Shown here: piece after piece, positions 8,607 through 17,749 of the stretch
Layout: every line of letters begins with the position of its first letter
Position numbering within the stretch: position 1 is the first letter of the stretch
Source: Chloracidobacterium sp.
GTDB taxonomy: Bacteria > Acidobacteriota > Blastocatellia > Pyrinomonadales > Pyrinomonadaceae
DNA: 64,000 bases
Assembly: GCA_016711345.1 (NCBI GenBank)
Contig: JADJTD010000001.1
Location: 1,612,001 to 1,676,000, forward strand
Direction: 5' to 3'
Notes under the pieces: model-generated
The model's database searches: none
What the model was told of the DNA's origin: nothing
What the model saw: the letters and a program-made list of their open reading frames with translations, nothing else
Made by a program: the position numbers and the translations under genes

Positions 8607-9731
8607 CTATTTTACAAGGCTGCGCGTCGCGAGCTCGGCCGTGGCGCTTTCAACGCGGTCCTCGGCGTCCTGTTCACCGAGCCAGGCAAGAAGTTCTGTC
8701 AATCCGACTTCGAGAGTGACTTTTGGCTCATAGCCGAGCAGATCTCTTGCCTTTGAAATGTCGGCGATACAGTGACGAATATCGCCTTCGCGGTATTTGC
8801 CGACAATTTCCGGGTCGATGTTCTTGCCGAGGCCTTTAGCCAATAATTGAGCTATCTGCTTAACGGACGTTGCCCGTCCTGTACCGACATTCATTGGGTG
8901 GTAATCGCCTTTGTCGGTTTCGAGAGCCAACAGATTTGCCTGAACAATGTCGTTTACGTGAACAAAGTCGCGCGATTGTTCACCGTCCTCGAATATCGTC
9001 GGAGCCTGATCATTAAGAAGCCGCGAAGAAAATATCGCGCAAACTCCGGTATAAGGATTCGACAGAGACTGCCGTGTGCCGTAAACATTAAAATAGCGAA
9101 AAGCTACCGTCGGAATCTTATAGGCACGGCCAACAGCAAGACAATACTGCTCCTGATCCTGCTTGGTCACGGCATAAACAGATGTCGGGAAAAGCGGCTT
9201 CTCTTCCGGCGTACCGACAGTATCGAGAAAACCGCTGCACGATTCGCACTTAAATTCCCAATCGTGTGCCGCAAGCTGTTCATCGGATCGAAGCTGCGGA
9301 TAAACGTTAGATTTGCACGTATTGCAGCGATAGGCCCCTTCGCCATAGATCGACATCGACGACGCAACTATCAGCTTTTTGAACTGCGAAGGCCGCTTGA
9401 TCATCTCTTCAAGAAGAAAAGCGGTGCCAAGGTCGTTTGCCTTAACATAGCGAACGATTTCGTACATTGATTGGCCGACGCCGACTTCAGCCGCCTGATG
9501 ATAGACGACATCCATACCGTCAAGTGCGGCGGCAACGGCCTTAGGATCACATACATCGCCGTGCATAAACTCCGCTGTTGTATTGAGGTGCGGCGGCGCG
9601 GAAGCACCGTGAACCTGCTCGACGAGCGAATCAAGGATTCGCACGCGATGGCCACGTTCGACAAGTGCGTCAACCAAATGCGACCCGATAAAACCCGCAC
9701 CGCCTGTGACCAATATGTTCCTTTTTTCCAT
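8607..9731 (-). CDS. NAD-dependent epimerase/dehydratase (extended SDR) with an inserted zinc-ribbon-like loop
   Basis: The 374-residue protein has the extended short-chain dehydrogenase signature: VTGGAGFIGSHL at residues 8-19 for NAD binding, SSMSIYGEG for the catalytic Ser/Thr region and SVYAVTKQDQ with the Tyr-x3-Lys pair. Overall it resembles UDP-glucose 4-epimerases and GDP-sugar dehydratases, predicting a nucleotide-sugar precursor step. Between the Ser and Tyr motifs there is an insertion of about 50 residues holding CNTC and, some 25 residues later, CESC. This looks like a four-cysteine zinc knuckle and is absent from standard GalE. The exact sugar is unknown. The next gene upstream stops one base before this gene starts. 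Confidence 0.88.
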   Translation of the reverse strand: MEKRNILVTGGAGFIGSHLVDALVERGHRVRILDSLVEQVHGASAPPHLNTTAEFMHGDVCDPKAVAAALDGMDVVYHQAAEVGVGQSMYEIVRYVKANDLGTAFLLEEMIKRPSQFKKLIVASSMSIYGEGAYRCNTCKSNVYPQLRSDEQLAAHDWEFKCESCSGFLDTVGTPEEKPLFPTSVYAVTKQDQEQYCLAVGRAYKIPTVAFRYFNVYGTRQSLSNPYTGVCAIFSSRLLNDQAPTIFEDGEQSRDFVHVNDIVQANLLALETDKGDYHPMNVGTGRATSVKQIAQLLAKGLGKNIDPEIVGKYREGDIRHCIADISKARDLLGYEPKVTLEVGLTELLAWLGEQDAEDRVESATAELATRSLVK

Positions 9732-9732
9732 T

Positions 9733-10821
9733 CTAAACCTGTTTAGACGAATTCATCGTCGAGCGGAAAACTTCCAGCACCTTAGGAGCCACAACTTTTG
9801 CCGAATATTCACGTTCAACGGTTTCGCTCCCGGAGCGTCCGAGTTTTTGTCTCAATTCCGGCGAGTGTATCAATCGTTTGATCTTTTCGATCCACTCTTC
9901 GCTGCTTTCAGCTAAAAATCCGTTCTCGCTATCCTTAATGATTGTAGAATTTACACCAACCGGCGAGCAAATGGTCGGTATCCCGAGCGCCATGTACTGC
10001 AAAGCTTTGAGGCCGCATTTTCCTTTACTCCAATTATCGTCAGGCAGCGGCATCAGGCCGATGTCGATGCGCCTCAGATCTTCAATCTCTGTTATTGATC
10101 GCCATTGAATTGCTTCAGCATCTACACCAGCTAATTTATATGTAGGCGTTCCGATTACGCTCAAGCGAAACTGCTCGGTTTTTGCAAGCTCCTGCAGAAC
10201 ATCTCGAATCGTATCCAGATGCTGAACCGTACTAAAGCTGCCGCTCCATCCGATTGTTACGATCTCAGGATTGTCTGTGCGTTCAACAAACTCGTATTTA
10301 TCTGTGTCGATCGTGGTCGGAATGATCGTTACGTTGTTATTGCTGGAACGTGCATAGTCAGCAAGAAACTCATTTCCGGCCATAACATGAGTAGAGAGGC
10401 GGCAAATCTCCGCGGTCTTTCCCGGAAATTTGAGATAGCTCAGGTAGCCGTTCGATGGGCTTTTGTACGAAAAGAAAATTGCATCGTCAAAATCGAAGAC
10501 CATTGGTACGCCCGATCGACCGATCTTTCGCTCGAACCACGGCGGGCCAAGTAAGGCGGCTTCACGAAATACATACACAAGGTCAAATTTTGAAAGTTGG
10601 CTAAGTTCATCAATTCGGCGCTTCAAACTTCGGGTTACTCCACCGATCTTTTCAAAGATCTTTCCGCCGCTGTAGAGAATCGCTCGAAGTTCATCTGTCT
10701 CGAACGGAGCATACGTGATCTCGACGCCATTTTCACGCAGCATCGGTTCCCACTGTTCTATTCTGAAACGCTGCCCGGGTGAGGTGTCGTAAACGGATGG
10801 AACTACAGCCAAAACATGCAT
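9733..10821 (-). CDS. GT4-like glycosyltransferase
   Basis: Starting at ATG 10821 the product is 362 residues beginning MHVLAVVPSVYD. The frame is open further upstream but would overlap the preceding gene and adds non-family sequence, so this start was chosen. It shows a GT-B fold: an N-terminal domain with DTSPGQRFRIEQW and FDFDDAIF, and a C-terminal donor-binding domain with IGWSGSFSTVQHL and GLKALQYMALGIPTICSPVG, including the conserved Glu-containing region. The predicted reaction is addition of one sugar to the growing repeat unit; substrates are not readable. The stop lies one base before the epimerase start codon. Confidence 0.85.
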   Translation of the reverse strand: MHVLAVVPSVYDTSPGQRFRIEQWEPMLRENGVEITYAPFETDELRAILYSGGKIFEKIGGVTRSLKRRIDELSQLSKFDLVYVFREAALLGPPWFERKIGRSGVPMVFDFDDAIFFSYKSPSNGYLSYLKFPGKTAEICRLSTHVMAGNEFLADYARSSNNNVTIIPTTIDTDKYEFVERTDNPEIVTIGWSGSFSTVQHLDTIRDVLQELAKTEQFRLSVIGTPTYKLAGVDAEAIQWRSITEIEDLRRIDIGLMPLPDDNWSKGKCGLKALQYMALGIPTICSPVGVNSTIIKDSENGFLAESSEEWIEKIKRLIHSPELRQKLGRSGSETVEREYSAKVVAPKVLEVFRSTMNSSKQV

Positions 10822-10852
10822 AATCAAAGATGAGATGTTAGCAACTGACCAG

Positions 10853-12079
10853 TCACTTTGCAAAAAGTTTCTCGTAAAGCCGTCGATAACGAACGCCGCC
10901 GACGGTTTCAAGATCGAAACGCTTTTTGGCCACCGCACGGCATTTGTCACCGATGTCGCCAAGCTCTTTTAGTCGATTGATCGCATCGAGATAAGCTTCG
11001 CGGTCACAACTGTTGGTCAATACACCGACTCTTTCATCAGTGATCAACTGATCAACGTCGCCGACACCGGTATTTGCAATTATCGGTAATCCGGCGGCGA
11101 GATATTCCGGGATCTTTGTCGGCGAACGTGATTGGGTCGCATAGGTTGCTTTTACAAACGATAGGCCTGCATCTGCGACACTTAAATACTCAGGAATTTC
11201 GGCTGGATCGACCTGACCGACAAAATAATCACGTTCGTCAAAGCCTTTCTTTTGCAGCATAGTGATAAGGTTTGCGGTATCAGTTTGTGTTAGAAAAAGT
11301 GCGAACGTAGCAGGTTCAACCGAGCGAGCAGCATCAAGAAAATCAACGATCTCTTCGGTTAGATACAATCCGCCTAAAGCTCCGACGTGAGCGATTACAA
11401 AACGATTCTTTACTCCAAGCTTCGCCACAATATCGTCACTCAAAATATCTTTGTCCGATGAAAAGCGTTTGGCAAAATCTACACAGCAAGGAATGACCTC
11501 GACCGGCCTGTTTTCAGCGGCGAACAAGATGCTCTTCGCTTTTTCAGTTAAGACCACGAAACCATCCGCTTCTCCCAACAGCCACTGCTCAACTTTCTTC
11601 GCAGCTCGATAAAGCCAGCCGTTCTCCGGCCAAACTCCGGCGTCAGTGTATTCATCAGGAAAAAAACCACGAATATCGAAGATCAATATAGGCTTGCGGT
11701 GTGAGAATTTTCTGGCTAACGCTCCCATCAGCGTCGCCACGTGAATGCGCCCGTGAAGGACGTCGACGTCCTCGTTTCGAATCTTTCGACGAATAAATCG
11801 TGTTCCTGCAAAAATGTCGTAGGCCGTCGCAATTGCTGATGGCCGTTTGTGATAAGCCAAATAATCCCATTCAATATTTTTGTCGGCTAACTCTTCGCGA
11901 GCCGCTGTGGCCTGTTCGGCTGTCCACCCACTCTTTATATCAGGTTCGAATGTGAGCAAACTCACTTTAATCCCGGCTTTAGCGATCTCTTGTAAATACG
12001 GGATCACCTGAGTCTGCACAAGCGGCTGCCGCAAGCCAAAATAGCAAACATAAAGTGTGTGTTTTGCCGTATCAGTCAT
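10853..12079 (-). CDS. GT4-like glycosyltransferase
   Basis: From ATG 12079 the product is 408 residues. The ATG overlaps the end of the upstream methyltransferase gene by 8 bases, which favours translational coupling and explains why the longer frame to 12223 is not used. The protein has the GT-B layout: an N-terminal domain with YVCYFGLRQPLVQTQVIPYL and HGRIHVATLMGALAR, a middle segment VLTEKAKSILF, and a C-terminal domain with IAHVGALGGLYLTEEI and TKIPEYLAAGLPIIANTGVGD. Family knowledge suggests a retaining transferase acting in the cytoplasm on a lipid-linked saccharide. The acceptor is unknown. Confidence 0.85.
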   Translation of the reverse strand: MTDTAKHTLYVCYFGLRQPLVQTQVIPYLQEIAKAGIKVSLLTFEPDIKSGWTAEQATAAREELADKNIEWDYLAYHKRPSAIATAYDIFAGTRFIRRKIRNEDVDVLHGRIHVATLMGALARKFSHRKPILIFDIRGFFPDEYTDAGVWPENGWLYRAAKKVEQWLLGEADGFVVLTEKAKSILFAAENRPVEVIPCCVDFAKRFSSDKDILSDDIVAKLGVKNRFVIAHVGALGGLYLTEEIVDFLDAARSVEPATFALFLTQTDTANLITMLQKKGFDERDYFVGQVDPAEIPEYLSVADAGLSFVKATYATQSRSPTKIPEYLAAGLPIIANTGVGDVDQLITDERVGVLTNSCDREAYLDAINRLKELGDIGDKCRAVAKKRFDLETVGGVRYRRLYEKLFAK

Positions 12080-12821
12080 TTTCAAATTCGGCGAGGATGA
12101 TCGACCGGTAGGCGTTATGACTTTTTGCTCTCGGCAAAACAGGTAGCAAAACTCCCGCAATGAGATTTCCAACCATGTACAAGTATTTTGATTTGAGGGC
12201 GAGCCGTCGCAGAAATTGTGCAACTGAACGATCTTCCGAGTAGAAAACTGTAGTTTTTATTTTGCGCCCGATCCTTCGGGCTTCGCTTTGCATCTCTCTT
12301 ACTACCGCATCAGTATCGGGATATGGATTTTCAAGATGCTCCGCAAGCCAATCAGGAATTGGTTGATCTGTGTCGGCCAATTCCTGGTTGAATTCTTCAT
12401 CCATTTCCCGACTGGCCTCTCCGCTTGGAAAGGCTATTAGTATCACCTTGTCCGCGATCCTTACGAGCTGCCTGACAGCATCTGCACGGATGCTTTCCGG
12501 CAAATGTTCAAGCACGTCAACAGACGCTGCCACAGAAAATGCTCGCTCCGAAAAAGGTAAAGAAATTATACTGCCGCGGACAAAACTGAACCCATCAATC
12601 CGAACGTCTGTAGGCAGTACATCAACACCCACAATACTCTTTGACGGAACAAAGCCGGACAATCCATATTCACCGCAACCCGCGTCTAAAAATGTCGTTT
12701 CGCTGTTTATATACGGAGCCAAAACGAGTGAAATATCGACGTTTCGGCATCGCGTGCCCCATTCCCATTTATATAAAAACTTGCGGAGTCCTCCGGCGAT
12801 CATATCAAACCCTTTTACCAA
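12072..12821 (-). CDS. class I SAM-dependent methyltransferase
   Basis: The 249-residue protein has motif I FLDAGCGEYGLSG (near residue 44), the strand-2 acidic segment IVGVDVLP, and SVDVLEHLPESI, the post-II motif of Methyltransf_11-type enzymes. The C-terminal third is hydrophobic (YMVGNLIAGVLLPVLP) and may touch the membrane. Its start lies inside the end of the upstream methyltransferase gene (17-base overlap) and its end overlaps the downstream glycosyltransferase start. The three genes therefore form a tightly coupled block. A role in methylating a polysaccharide or its lipid carrier is inferred from position only. Confidence 0.83.
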   Translation of the reverse strand: MVKGFDMIAGGLRKFLYKWEWGTRCRNVDISLVLAPYINSETTFLDAGCGEYGLSGFVPSKSIVGVDVLPTDVRIDGFSFVRGSIISLPFSERAFSVAASVDVLEHLPESIRADAVRQLVRIADKVILIAFPSGEASREMDEEFNQELADTDQPIPDWLAEHLENPYPDTDAVVREMQSEARRIGRKIKTTVFYSEDRSVAQFLRRLALKSKYLYMVGNLIAGVLLPVLPRAKSHNAYRSIILAEFEND

Positions 12822-13788
12822 TTAGATTGAGCCCGGACTGCCCCGTTCGTTTTACTTTGACCCCTACTTCGTCGAGGGCGGAAGATGCTTCGGCTTCAGT
12901 CATTGGTTGATCGTAATATGGAGAAAGCATATCGAACGTATCAAGTATCGCCCACTGATATCGGTCGCGTTCGGTCAACTGTTTTTCGTTCACGTAATTA
13001 GCGACAGGTATTATGAACATAAACCCGCGCCCTATCACGCCAGGAAGCCGAAAAAGAAAATTGGTAATGCTGAATGCCACAGGCATTATTTTTTCTATAA
13101 GATCCAAGAGCATTTCTTTCTTCATTCGCGTCGTGAAAGGTCGAAACCAGTACTTGGAATAGAGTTTGGTCCACGGCTTGCGGGGATATATGGTCGTTGC
13201 AAACTGTCCTCCCGCCTTTACCATTCGACCGACCGAGCGAAGGCTTTCGCTCGTGTCAGGTGTGTGCTGTATAACACCGATGCTGTAACAGAGGTCGAAG
13301 GCACCTTCACGAAAAGGAAGTTCGTAAATGCTTGCTTGAACAAAATGGACATTGGAACGGCCTTCCAGATTTGAACGTGCTGCGTCTATTGCACTACTAA
13401 TGTCAATACCGACAATTTCCGCCTCGCTTAGAGACGCAATATCAAGAAATCTCCCTGCTCCACAGCCGGCGTCGAGTATCCATTTGTTTTTCATCATCTC
13501 CGGCGTCCATTTCGTTTCCGACCAAAATCGATCGGCTGAGAGCGTCGTGCCATTGAATGAATCGATCTGTTCCTTTCTAAATTTATTCCATTGATAACCG
13601 AATGACGTTGCATAATCATCCGTCTCGACAAAACGCGGTATACCATTCGTGACCGGGTAGTGTCTATCGCAACCAGAACACTTAAGATCAGCCTCAAGAA
13701 TGTCGCCGTCAGTCTCGCGGCCAACGGTACAGAGAAGTGTTACCTTACATTTCGGACATACCAATTTCTCGAGCAGTGTTGTCTTCAT
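12805..13788 (-). CDS. SAM methyltransferase with N-terminal Trm112-like zinc domain
   Basis: The 327-residue product begins with about 50 residues resembling Trm112p: CPKC near residue 11 and CSGC near residue 38, then YPVTNGIPRFV. This small zinc fold often precedes sugar- or lipid-methyltransferase domains in bacteria. The catalytic domain follows with motif I ILDAGCGAGRFLDIA, the acidic segment EIVGIDIS and YSIGVIQHTPD. A hydrophobic stretch (VAFSITNFLFRLPGVIGRGF) lies towards the C-terminus. The substrate is not known; neighbours suggest a polysaccharide intermediate. The stop region overlaps the next methyltransferase by 17 bases. Confidence 0.86.
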   Translation of the reverse strand: MKTTLLEKLVCPKCKVTLLCTVGRETDGDILEADLKCSGCDRHYPVTNGIPRFVETDDYATSFGYQWNKFRKEQIDSFNGTTLSADRFWSETKWTPEMMKNKWILDAGCGAGRFLDIASLSEAEIVGIDISSAIDAARSNLEGRSNVHFVQASIYELPFREGAFDLCYSIGVIQHTPDTSESLRSVGRMVKAGGQFATTIYPRKPWTKLYSKYWFRPFTTRMKKEMLLDLIEKIMPVAFSITNFLFRLPGVIGRGFMFIIPVANYVNEKQLTERDRYQWAILDTFDMLSPYYDQPMTEAEASSALDEVGVKVKRTGQSGLNLIGKRV

Positions 13789-13799
13789 CGAATTTTAAT

Positions 13800-14741
13800 T
13801 CATACCGCGTCAGCGACGGCATAAACATCTATCCCGCCATCACCCAGAGGTGAAAAATCATATTTTTCGTCGACGGCCTCGTCAGTTTCCGCATGAAAAA
13901 TTCGATAACCAAATTTGTGCAAATACGCAACCATCTCTAGCGGGCTGGTTCCAAGGTCTAACAGACGAGTATAACCGACTTCGATAAATAGTTTAGGCCT
14001 GAATGTTTGTAGCAATTGGTGCGCTCCGCGAAGAGCGTGCATTTCATAGCCTTCGATATCGATCTTTATCAAGTCAATTTTTTGGATGTGGTTTTCGACA
14101 ACGATATTGTCGAGCGTATTCGTTTCGATTTCAGAAAAATCCTCAAATTTCCCAGCCTCGGTCTCATTCAAAATGCGGTTCATCCCAAGGTTGTTCTGAT
14201 TTACCCGGTGAAGCTTAACTCGCTCCTTGCGGTCTGAAACTCCCAGATTGAAAACCTGCAGATTTTCAAAATTGTTGAGGCCGATGTTTTTCTGCAGATT
14301 ATTAAAATTCTTTTCATCTGGTTCAAAACCATAAACAAAGCCTTTACTACCCACTAGGCCGCCAAAATTCAACAATGTTTCGCCGATATTAGTGCCGACG
14401 TCAAACACCACATCGCCCTCTTTTATAAATGAGTAAAGCCGATCTCTTTGTTTCTCCTTAAAGTCCCAAAAAACATACCATTGCATCATGCAGCTAATGT
14501 CGAGCTCATAGTTTATGCCGTCGCGGGTGACGGTGCGTTTTGACTCGTGTGGATACAAGTGCGGACCGGGAATAAACCGTGACCAAAAACCTCCATATTT
14601 CACGCCGCGCAGTAAGAAAAGCATTCCGTTCTCGAACGGATTGACTGTAAATACCCGCCTGACGCCATCCAGCAATCTAGTCTTAAGGGGCAAAGGATCA
14701 CTCACTTCCAGCACCTCGCCTGCGATCTTGACGCCGTCCAT
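13800..14741 (-). CDS. FkbM-family methyltransferase
   Basis: The 313-residue protein has the FkbM-type methyltransferase core: FDVGTNIGETLLNFG near residue 112 (motif I), FVYGFEPDEKNFNNLQKNI, and LIKIDIEGYEMHALRGA, which is the characteristic D-x-E-G-x-E motif of the family. FkbM-like enzymes O-methylate sugars or secondary metabolites. Here the target is probably a sugar hydroxyl of the surface polysaccharide, inferred from context. The ATG lies 44 bases inside the end of the upstream GT2 gene, so the two reading frames overlap. Confidence 0.88.
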   Translation of the reverse strand: MDGVKIAGEVLEVSDPLPLKTRLLDGVRRVFTVNPFENGMLFLLRGVKYGGFWSRFIPGPHLYPHESKRTVTRDGINYELDISCMMQWYVFWDFKEKQRDRLYSFIKEGDVVFDVGTNIGETLLNFGGLVGSKGFVYGFEPDEKNFNNLQKNIGLNNFENLQVFNLGVSDRKERVKLHRVNQNNLGMNRILNETEAGKFEDFSEIETNTLDNIVVENHIQKIDLIKIDIEGYEMHALRGAHQLLQTFRPKLFIEVGYTRLLDLGTSPLEMVAYLHKFGYRIFHAETDEAVDEKYDFSPLGDGGIDVYAVADAV

Positions 14742-15594
14742 ATCTGATAAAGTGCCTTATATTACCGGGGCTAAACATCAGACTCTTTATCGAATGGAAA
14801 AAAAATGCCCGATAGTTTCCTACTGCGAAATACGACCCCGCGAGAATTTGGTGAAGACTACCATAGGCCCGTCGCCTAAGACTCGTTAATTTCAGCGTCT
14901 GGACGCTAAATGCCTTTTCAAAAGCGAGCATCATATCGTGCTCCATTGCATTAACGTTAGCATGCATGTTTGAATTGTGCATGCGATATTTGATCAGGAT
15001 TTCGTTTATGAAACCGACGGAATACCGCTTGCTAATCTGATAAAACAGATCCCAGTCAGCCGAAGTTGAAAGCCGCGTATCAAAGCCGCCAACCTCGTCA
15101 AATATTTTTCGCGGAATCATCAGGCCGCTGCCTCCGCCTAAGATGCCTTCGCGTTTTAACATCAGGAGATCGTCCGACACGTTACCCTCTAGTCCGTCAA
15201 ACCTTTTTAGTAACGAGTTGCCGCTTTCATCAACCTCATCTACGCCAACGTGAACGAGTCCTAGCTTTGTGTCCGCTTCAAACCGCTCAATCTGTTTCGC
15301 AATCTTTGCCGGCATCCATGAATCGTCCGCATCCAAAAAAGCAATAAATTCCCCGTTGCTTATTCCTACGCCAGTGTTCCGAGCCGCCGAAACACCCTGA
15401 TTCTGCTGAAATATTGTGCGTATCTTTTCTCCATAACCTTCCAATATATTTTTTGATGCATCCTTTGAACCGTCGTCAACGACAATGATCTCAATATCCG
15501 AGTATGTTTGCGACAGTACACTGTCGATCGTCTCGCGCAAAAAGTGAGCATAGTTATAGTTTGGAATTACAACACTGACGAGGCATTTTTTCAT
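14698..15594 (-). CDS. GT2-family glycosyltransferase
   Basis: The 298-residue protein is a GT-A fold family 2 transferase. It starts VSVVIPNYNYAHFLRETIDS, has the nucleotide-sugar-binding IIVVDDGSKDASKNIL, and the metal-binding DXD-type motif FLDADDSWMPAK near residue 92. GGFDTRLSTSADWDLF supplies the later catalytic acidic region. It is predicted to add a sugar in inverting fashion to the polysaccharide unit. The C-terminus is unusually basic (RYGRRQDRRRGAGSE) and is encoded in the stretch overlapping the next gene. Its ATG overlaps the stop of the upstream glycosyltransferase in an ATGA arrangement. Confidence 0.9.
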   Translation of the reverse strand: MKKCLVSVVIPNYNYAHFLRETIDSVLSQTYSDIEIIVVDDGSKDASKNILEGYGEKIRTIFQQNQGVSAARNTGVGISNGEFIAFLDADDSWMPAKIAKQIERFEADTKLGLVHVGVDEVDESGNSLLKRFDGLEGNVSDDLLMLKREGILGGGSGLMIPRKIFDEVGGFDTRLSTSADWDLFYQISKRYSVGFINEILIKYRMHNSNMHANVNAMEHDMMLAFEKAFSVQTLKLTSLRRRAYGSLHQILAGSYFAVGNYRAFFFHSIKSLMFSPGNIRHFIRYGRRQDRRRGAGSE

Positions 15595-16715
15595 TTGCTG
15601 ATTTTCAACCTTTTGCGTTCAAGCCAATGGCAATATAAGAACATCAGCCGTTCGATCATAATCGGAATTGTATACCGGTCTCTCACCAAAGACATTCCCT
15701 TTTTGGCTATCATTTGGCGCATGGAAGCATCACTAAGGAGACGCTCGACTTCAAAATAGATCTCTTCCGGTTTGTCCGGTTCTATAAGAAGGCCGTTTTC
15801 GCCATTTACAATTACCTCATTAGCTGCTCCTACGCGGGTCGCTACAACCGGTAGGCCAACGCCCATCGCTTCAATAAGAACCTGACTGAACGCCTCGGAA
15901 AGCGACGGCTGAACGAAAATATCCATTGCGTTAAGACAGGCAGAAATGTCGTCACGCCAACCGGCAAAAACAATTTGCCCCTCTGAAAATCTCGCCGCCG
16001 ACTCCTGAACCTCCTGAAGCATTCCGCGTCCCACAAGAAAAAGCCTGGCCTCGGGAATTTCATCGGCGATCTTAGAAAACGCCTCGATCAATTGTTTATG
16101 ACCTTTGCCGTTGATGAAATTCGCGACGTATCCAATAACAAAATTATCAGCTGCAAAGCCGAATTCACGCCGAACACGCATCCGATCTCCGAAACTCGGC
16201 GCCATCTTTTCAAAATCGAAACCTGTGTAAACTACGTCGATCTCACTACGTTCTATATGATCGACATTGTACATATATTCTCGAACAGCACTAGAGACCG
16301 TCGTAACATGATCCGCCTTTTCAGCCATCCATTTATCAGCGGTTACGTGAAGACGTGAACCAAGCATGTGGACCCCGCTCGTGTGGTGCCGCATGAGAGC
16401 GACAGTTGTTTTTTTGTGCAGCCGCTTTGCCAAAACGCCGATCAGTCCAGCAAAAAAAAGATGAGCGTGAAGAATATCTACATGCTCGTCCTTCAAAAAA
16501 CGCGCCAGGCGGCGGACAGCTATCGGATACAGAAGCTTGCTATCGGTATGCAGACTCAGATATGAAGCATTCGGAATTTTTGCAAGCCATTGCGGAGCAC
16601 TTCCGCTGCCAAGCTCGACAAGCGACACGCGCACGCCATTTTGAGTCAGGCCGGCAGCCATATTCTTGAAATAATCGCTTTCAATCGCGCAATCAGAAAA
16701 ATGACAAACGTGCAT
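15591..16715 (-). CDS. GT4-family glycosyltransferase
   Basis: The 374-residue protein has a standard GT4 outline: an N-terminal domain with ADHVTTVSSAVREYM near residue 133, then FVIGYVANFINGKGHKQLIEAF opening the donor domain, and PSLSEAFSQVLIEAMGVGLPVVATRVGA with the conserved E-x7-E pair. HAHLFFAGLIGVLAKRL resembles enzymes that act on lipid-linked acceptors. Substrates are unknown. The TGA stop overlaps the ATG of the GT2 gene, which points to coupled translation. It is the second gene of the polysaccharide run when read in the direction of transcription. Confidence 0.9.
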   Translation of the reverse strand: MHVCHFSDCAIESDYFKNMAAGLTQNGVRVSLVELGSGSAPQWLAKIPNASYLSLHTDSKLLYPIAVRRLARFLKDEHVDILHAHLFFAGLIGVLAKRLHKKTTVALMRHHTSGVHMLGSRLHVTADKWMAEKADHVTTVSSAVREYMYNVDHIERSEIDVVYTGFDFEKMAPSFGDRMRVRREFGFAADNFVIGYVANFINGKGHKQLIEAFSKIADEIPEARLFLVGRGMLQEVQESAARFSEGQIVFAGWRDDISACLNAMDIFVQPSLSEAFSQVLIEAMGVGLPVVATRVGAANEVIVNGENGLLIEPDKPEEIYFEVERLLSDASMRQMIAKKGMSLVRDRYTIPIMIERLMFLYCHWLERKRLKISK

Positions 16716-16745
16716 TCCGGTTTAATCTTGTGTGATTCGTCTCTA

Positions 16746-17702
16746 TTATTTTTTGAAAACAACTAAGAGATTTGCGTGGTTTCGGACGCCTCTAAACAAA
16801 AAATCAAAGGAACTTAACGACAGAGCTATCGGAGCGAAGGCGAGCATCTTAATTTTATCAGAAATCGAATGCCGTACAGGAAGAGACCTCACATCGGCCA
16901 TCAGCTTCGATCTAAGGTAAGCGTCAGGTAGAATGCCCCGTGTCCCGTAGTATTCATGATCTGCCAAGGTCATTCCAAATTCGTTGGCCAATCGATCGAA
17001 CGCCGCAAGATTCCATAATCCGGCATGATGCGGAGGCATATTTAACGGATCGTATTTACTAAAACGTTGGAAAAACGGCTCATTGTTCGGAACGCTCATA
17101 ATCAGTTTCCCGCCGGGTCTCAAGGCACTTAGCATGGCAGTAAGCATAGATCCAATCTGGGCCAGATGCTCAAAAACCTGAAAAGCGCAAACGACATCAT
17201 AACTACAAACGTGATGAGCTGCATGGTTTTCTATCGACTCACTCAGAGCAGTAACCCCTCTCAACTTGGCCTTTTCAATTGCTTCCGGATTGAAATCAAG
17301 GCCGACTACATCTTTTGTAGTTTCTGCGACTAGCTCCAAGAACATCCCTATATTACAGCCGACCTCTAAAACGCTATCGTGAGGGCTAATGTGTTTTAAC
17401 GCAATCTCATGATCCTCGCCCACGCTACGGCCATACTCAAGGCCGCGTTCTCTGGCCACGCGGTCGAGATCCTGATAAAATTCGGCGCCTCCAGCCGTTT
17501 CGAAAGGATAATAAAAGCGGTAACCAATATCAGGGCATTCCAACAAATACAGAGTGTCGCCATACCCGAAATAATGCTCAACATCGACATTTTCCTGCTC
17601 GCGATAAAGACGGATGATGTCTTCGACCGCATAGGTATCTACGATACGAACATTATTTTTACCGGTTATTGGATTTGGGGGCAGTTCTGTTAATTCAGAC
17701 AT
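16746..17702 (-). CDS. class I SAM-dependent methyltransferase
   Basis: From ATG 17702 the product is 318 residues. A TTG 33 bases earlier also keeps the frame open, but the ATG has a purine-rich stretch before it and is preferred. The catalytic domain has VLEVGCNIGMFLELVAE (motif I), VVGLDFNPEAIEKAK and VVCAFQVFEHLAQI, typical of Methyltransf_23/UbiG-like enzymes. An N-terminal region of about 80 residues (YFGYGDTLYLLECPDIGYRFYYP) resembles the extra domain found in sugar methyltransferases. It is the first gene of the polysaccharide block and lies 47 bases downstream of thiC, so read-through from the thiC promoter is possible. Confidence 0.84.
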   Translation of the reverse strand: MSELTELPPNPITGKNNVRIVDTYAVEDIIRLYREQENVDVEHYFGYGDTLYLLECPDIGYRFYYPFETAGGAEFYQDLDRVARERGLEYGRSVGEDHEIALKHISPHDSVLEVGCNIGMFLELVAETTKDVVGLDFNPEAIEKAKLRGVTALSESIENHAAHHVCSYDVVCAFQVFEHLAQIGSMLTAMLSALRPGGKLIMSVPNNEPFFQRFSKYDPLNMPPHHAGLWNLAAFDRLANEFGMTLADHEYYGTRGILPDAYLRSKLMADVRSLPVRHSISDKIKMLAFAPIALSLSSFDFLFRGVRNHANLLVVFKK

Positions 17703-17749
17703 ACTTTGTGTTCCATTCCGCAAGCCATGCGACAAAACGGAACAAGGTA

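Noticed and set aside
8847..9470. 207-codon plus-strand frame opposite the epimerase gene
   Set aside because: It is antisense to a clear SDR enzyme, has no recognisable motif and no ribosome binding site.
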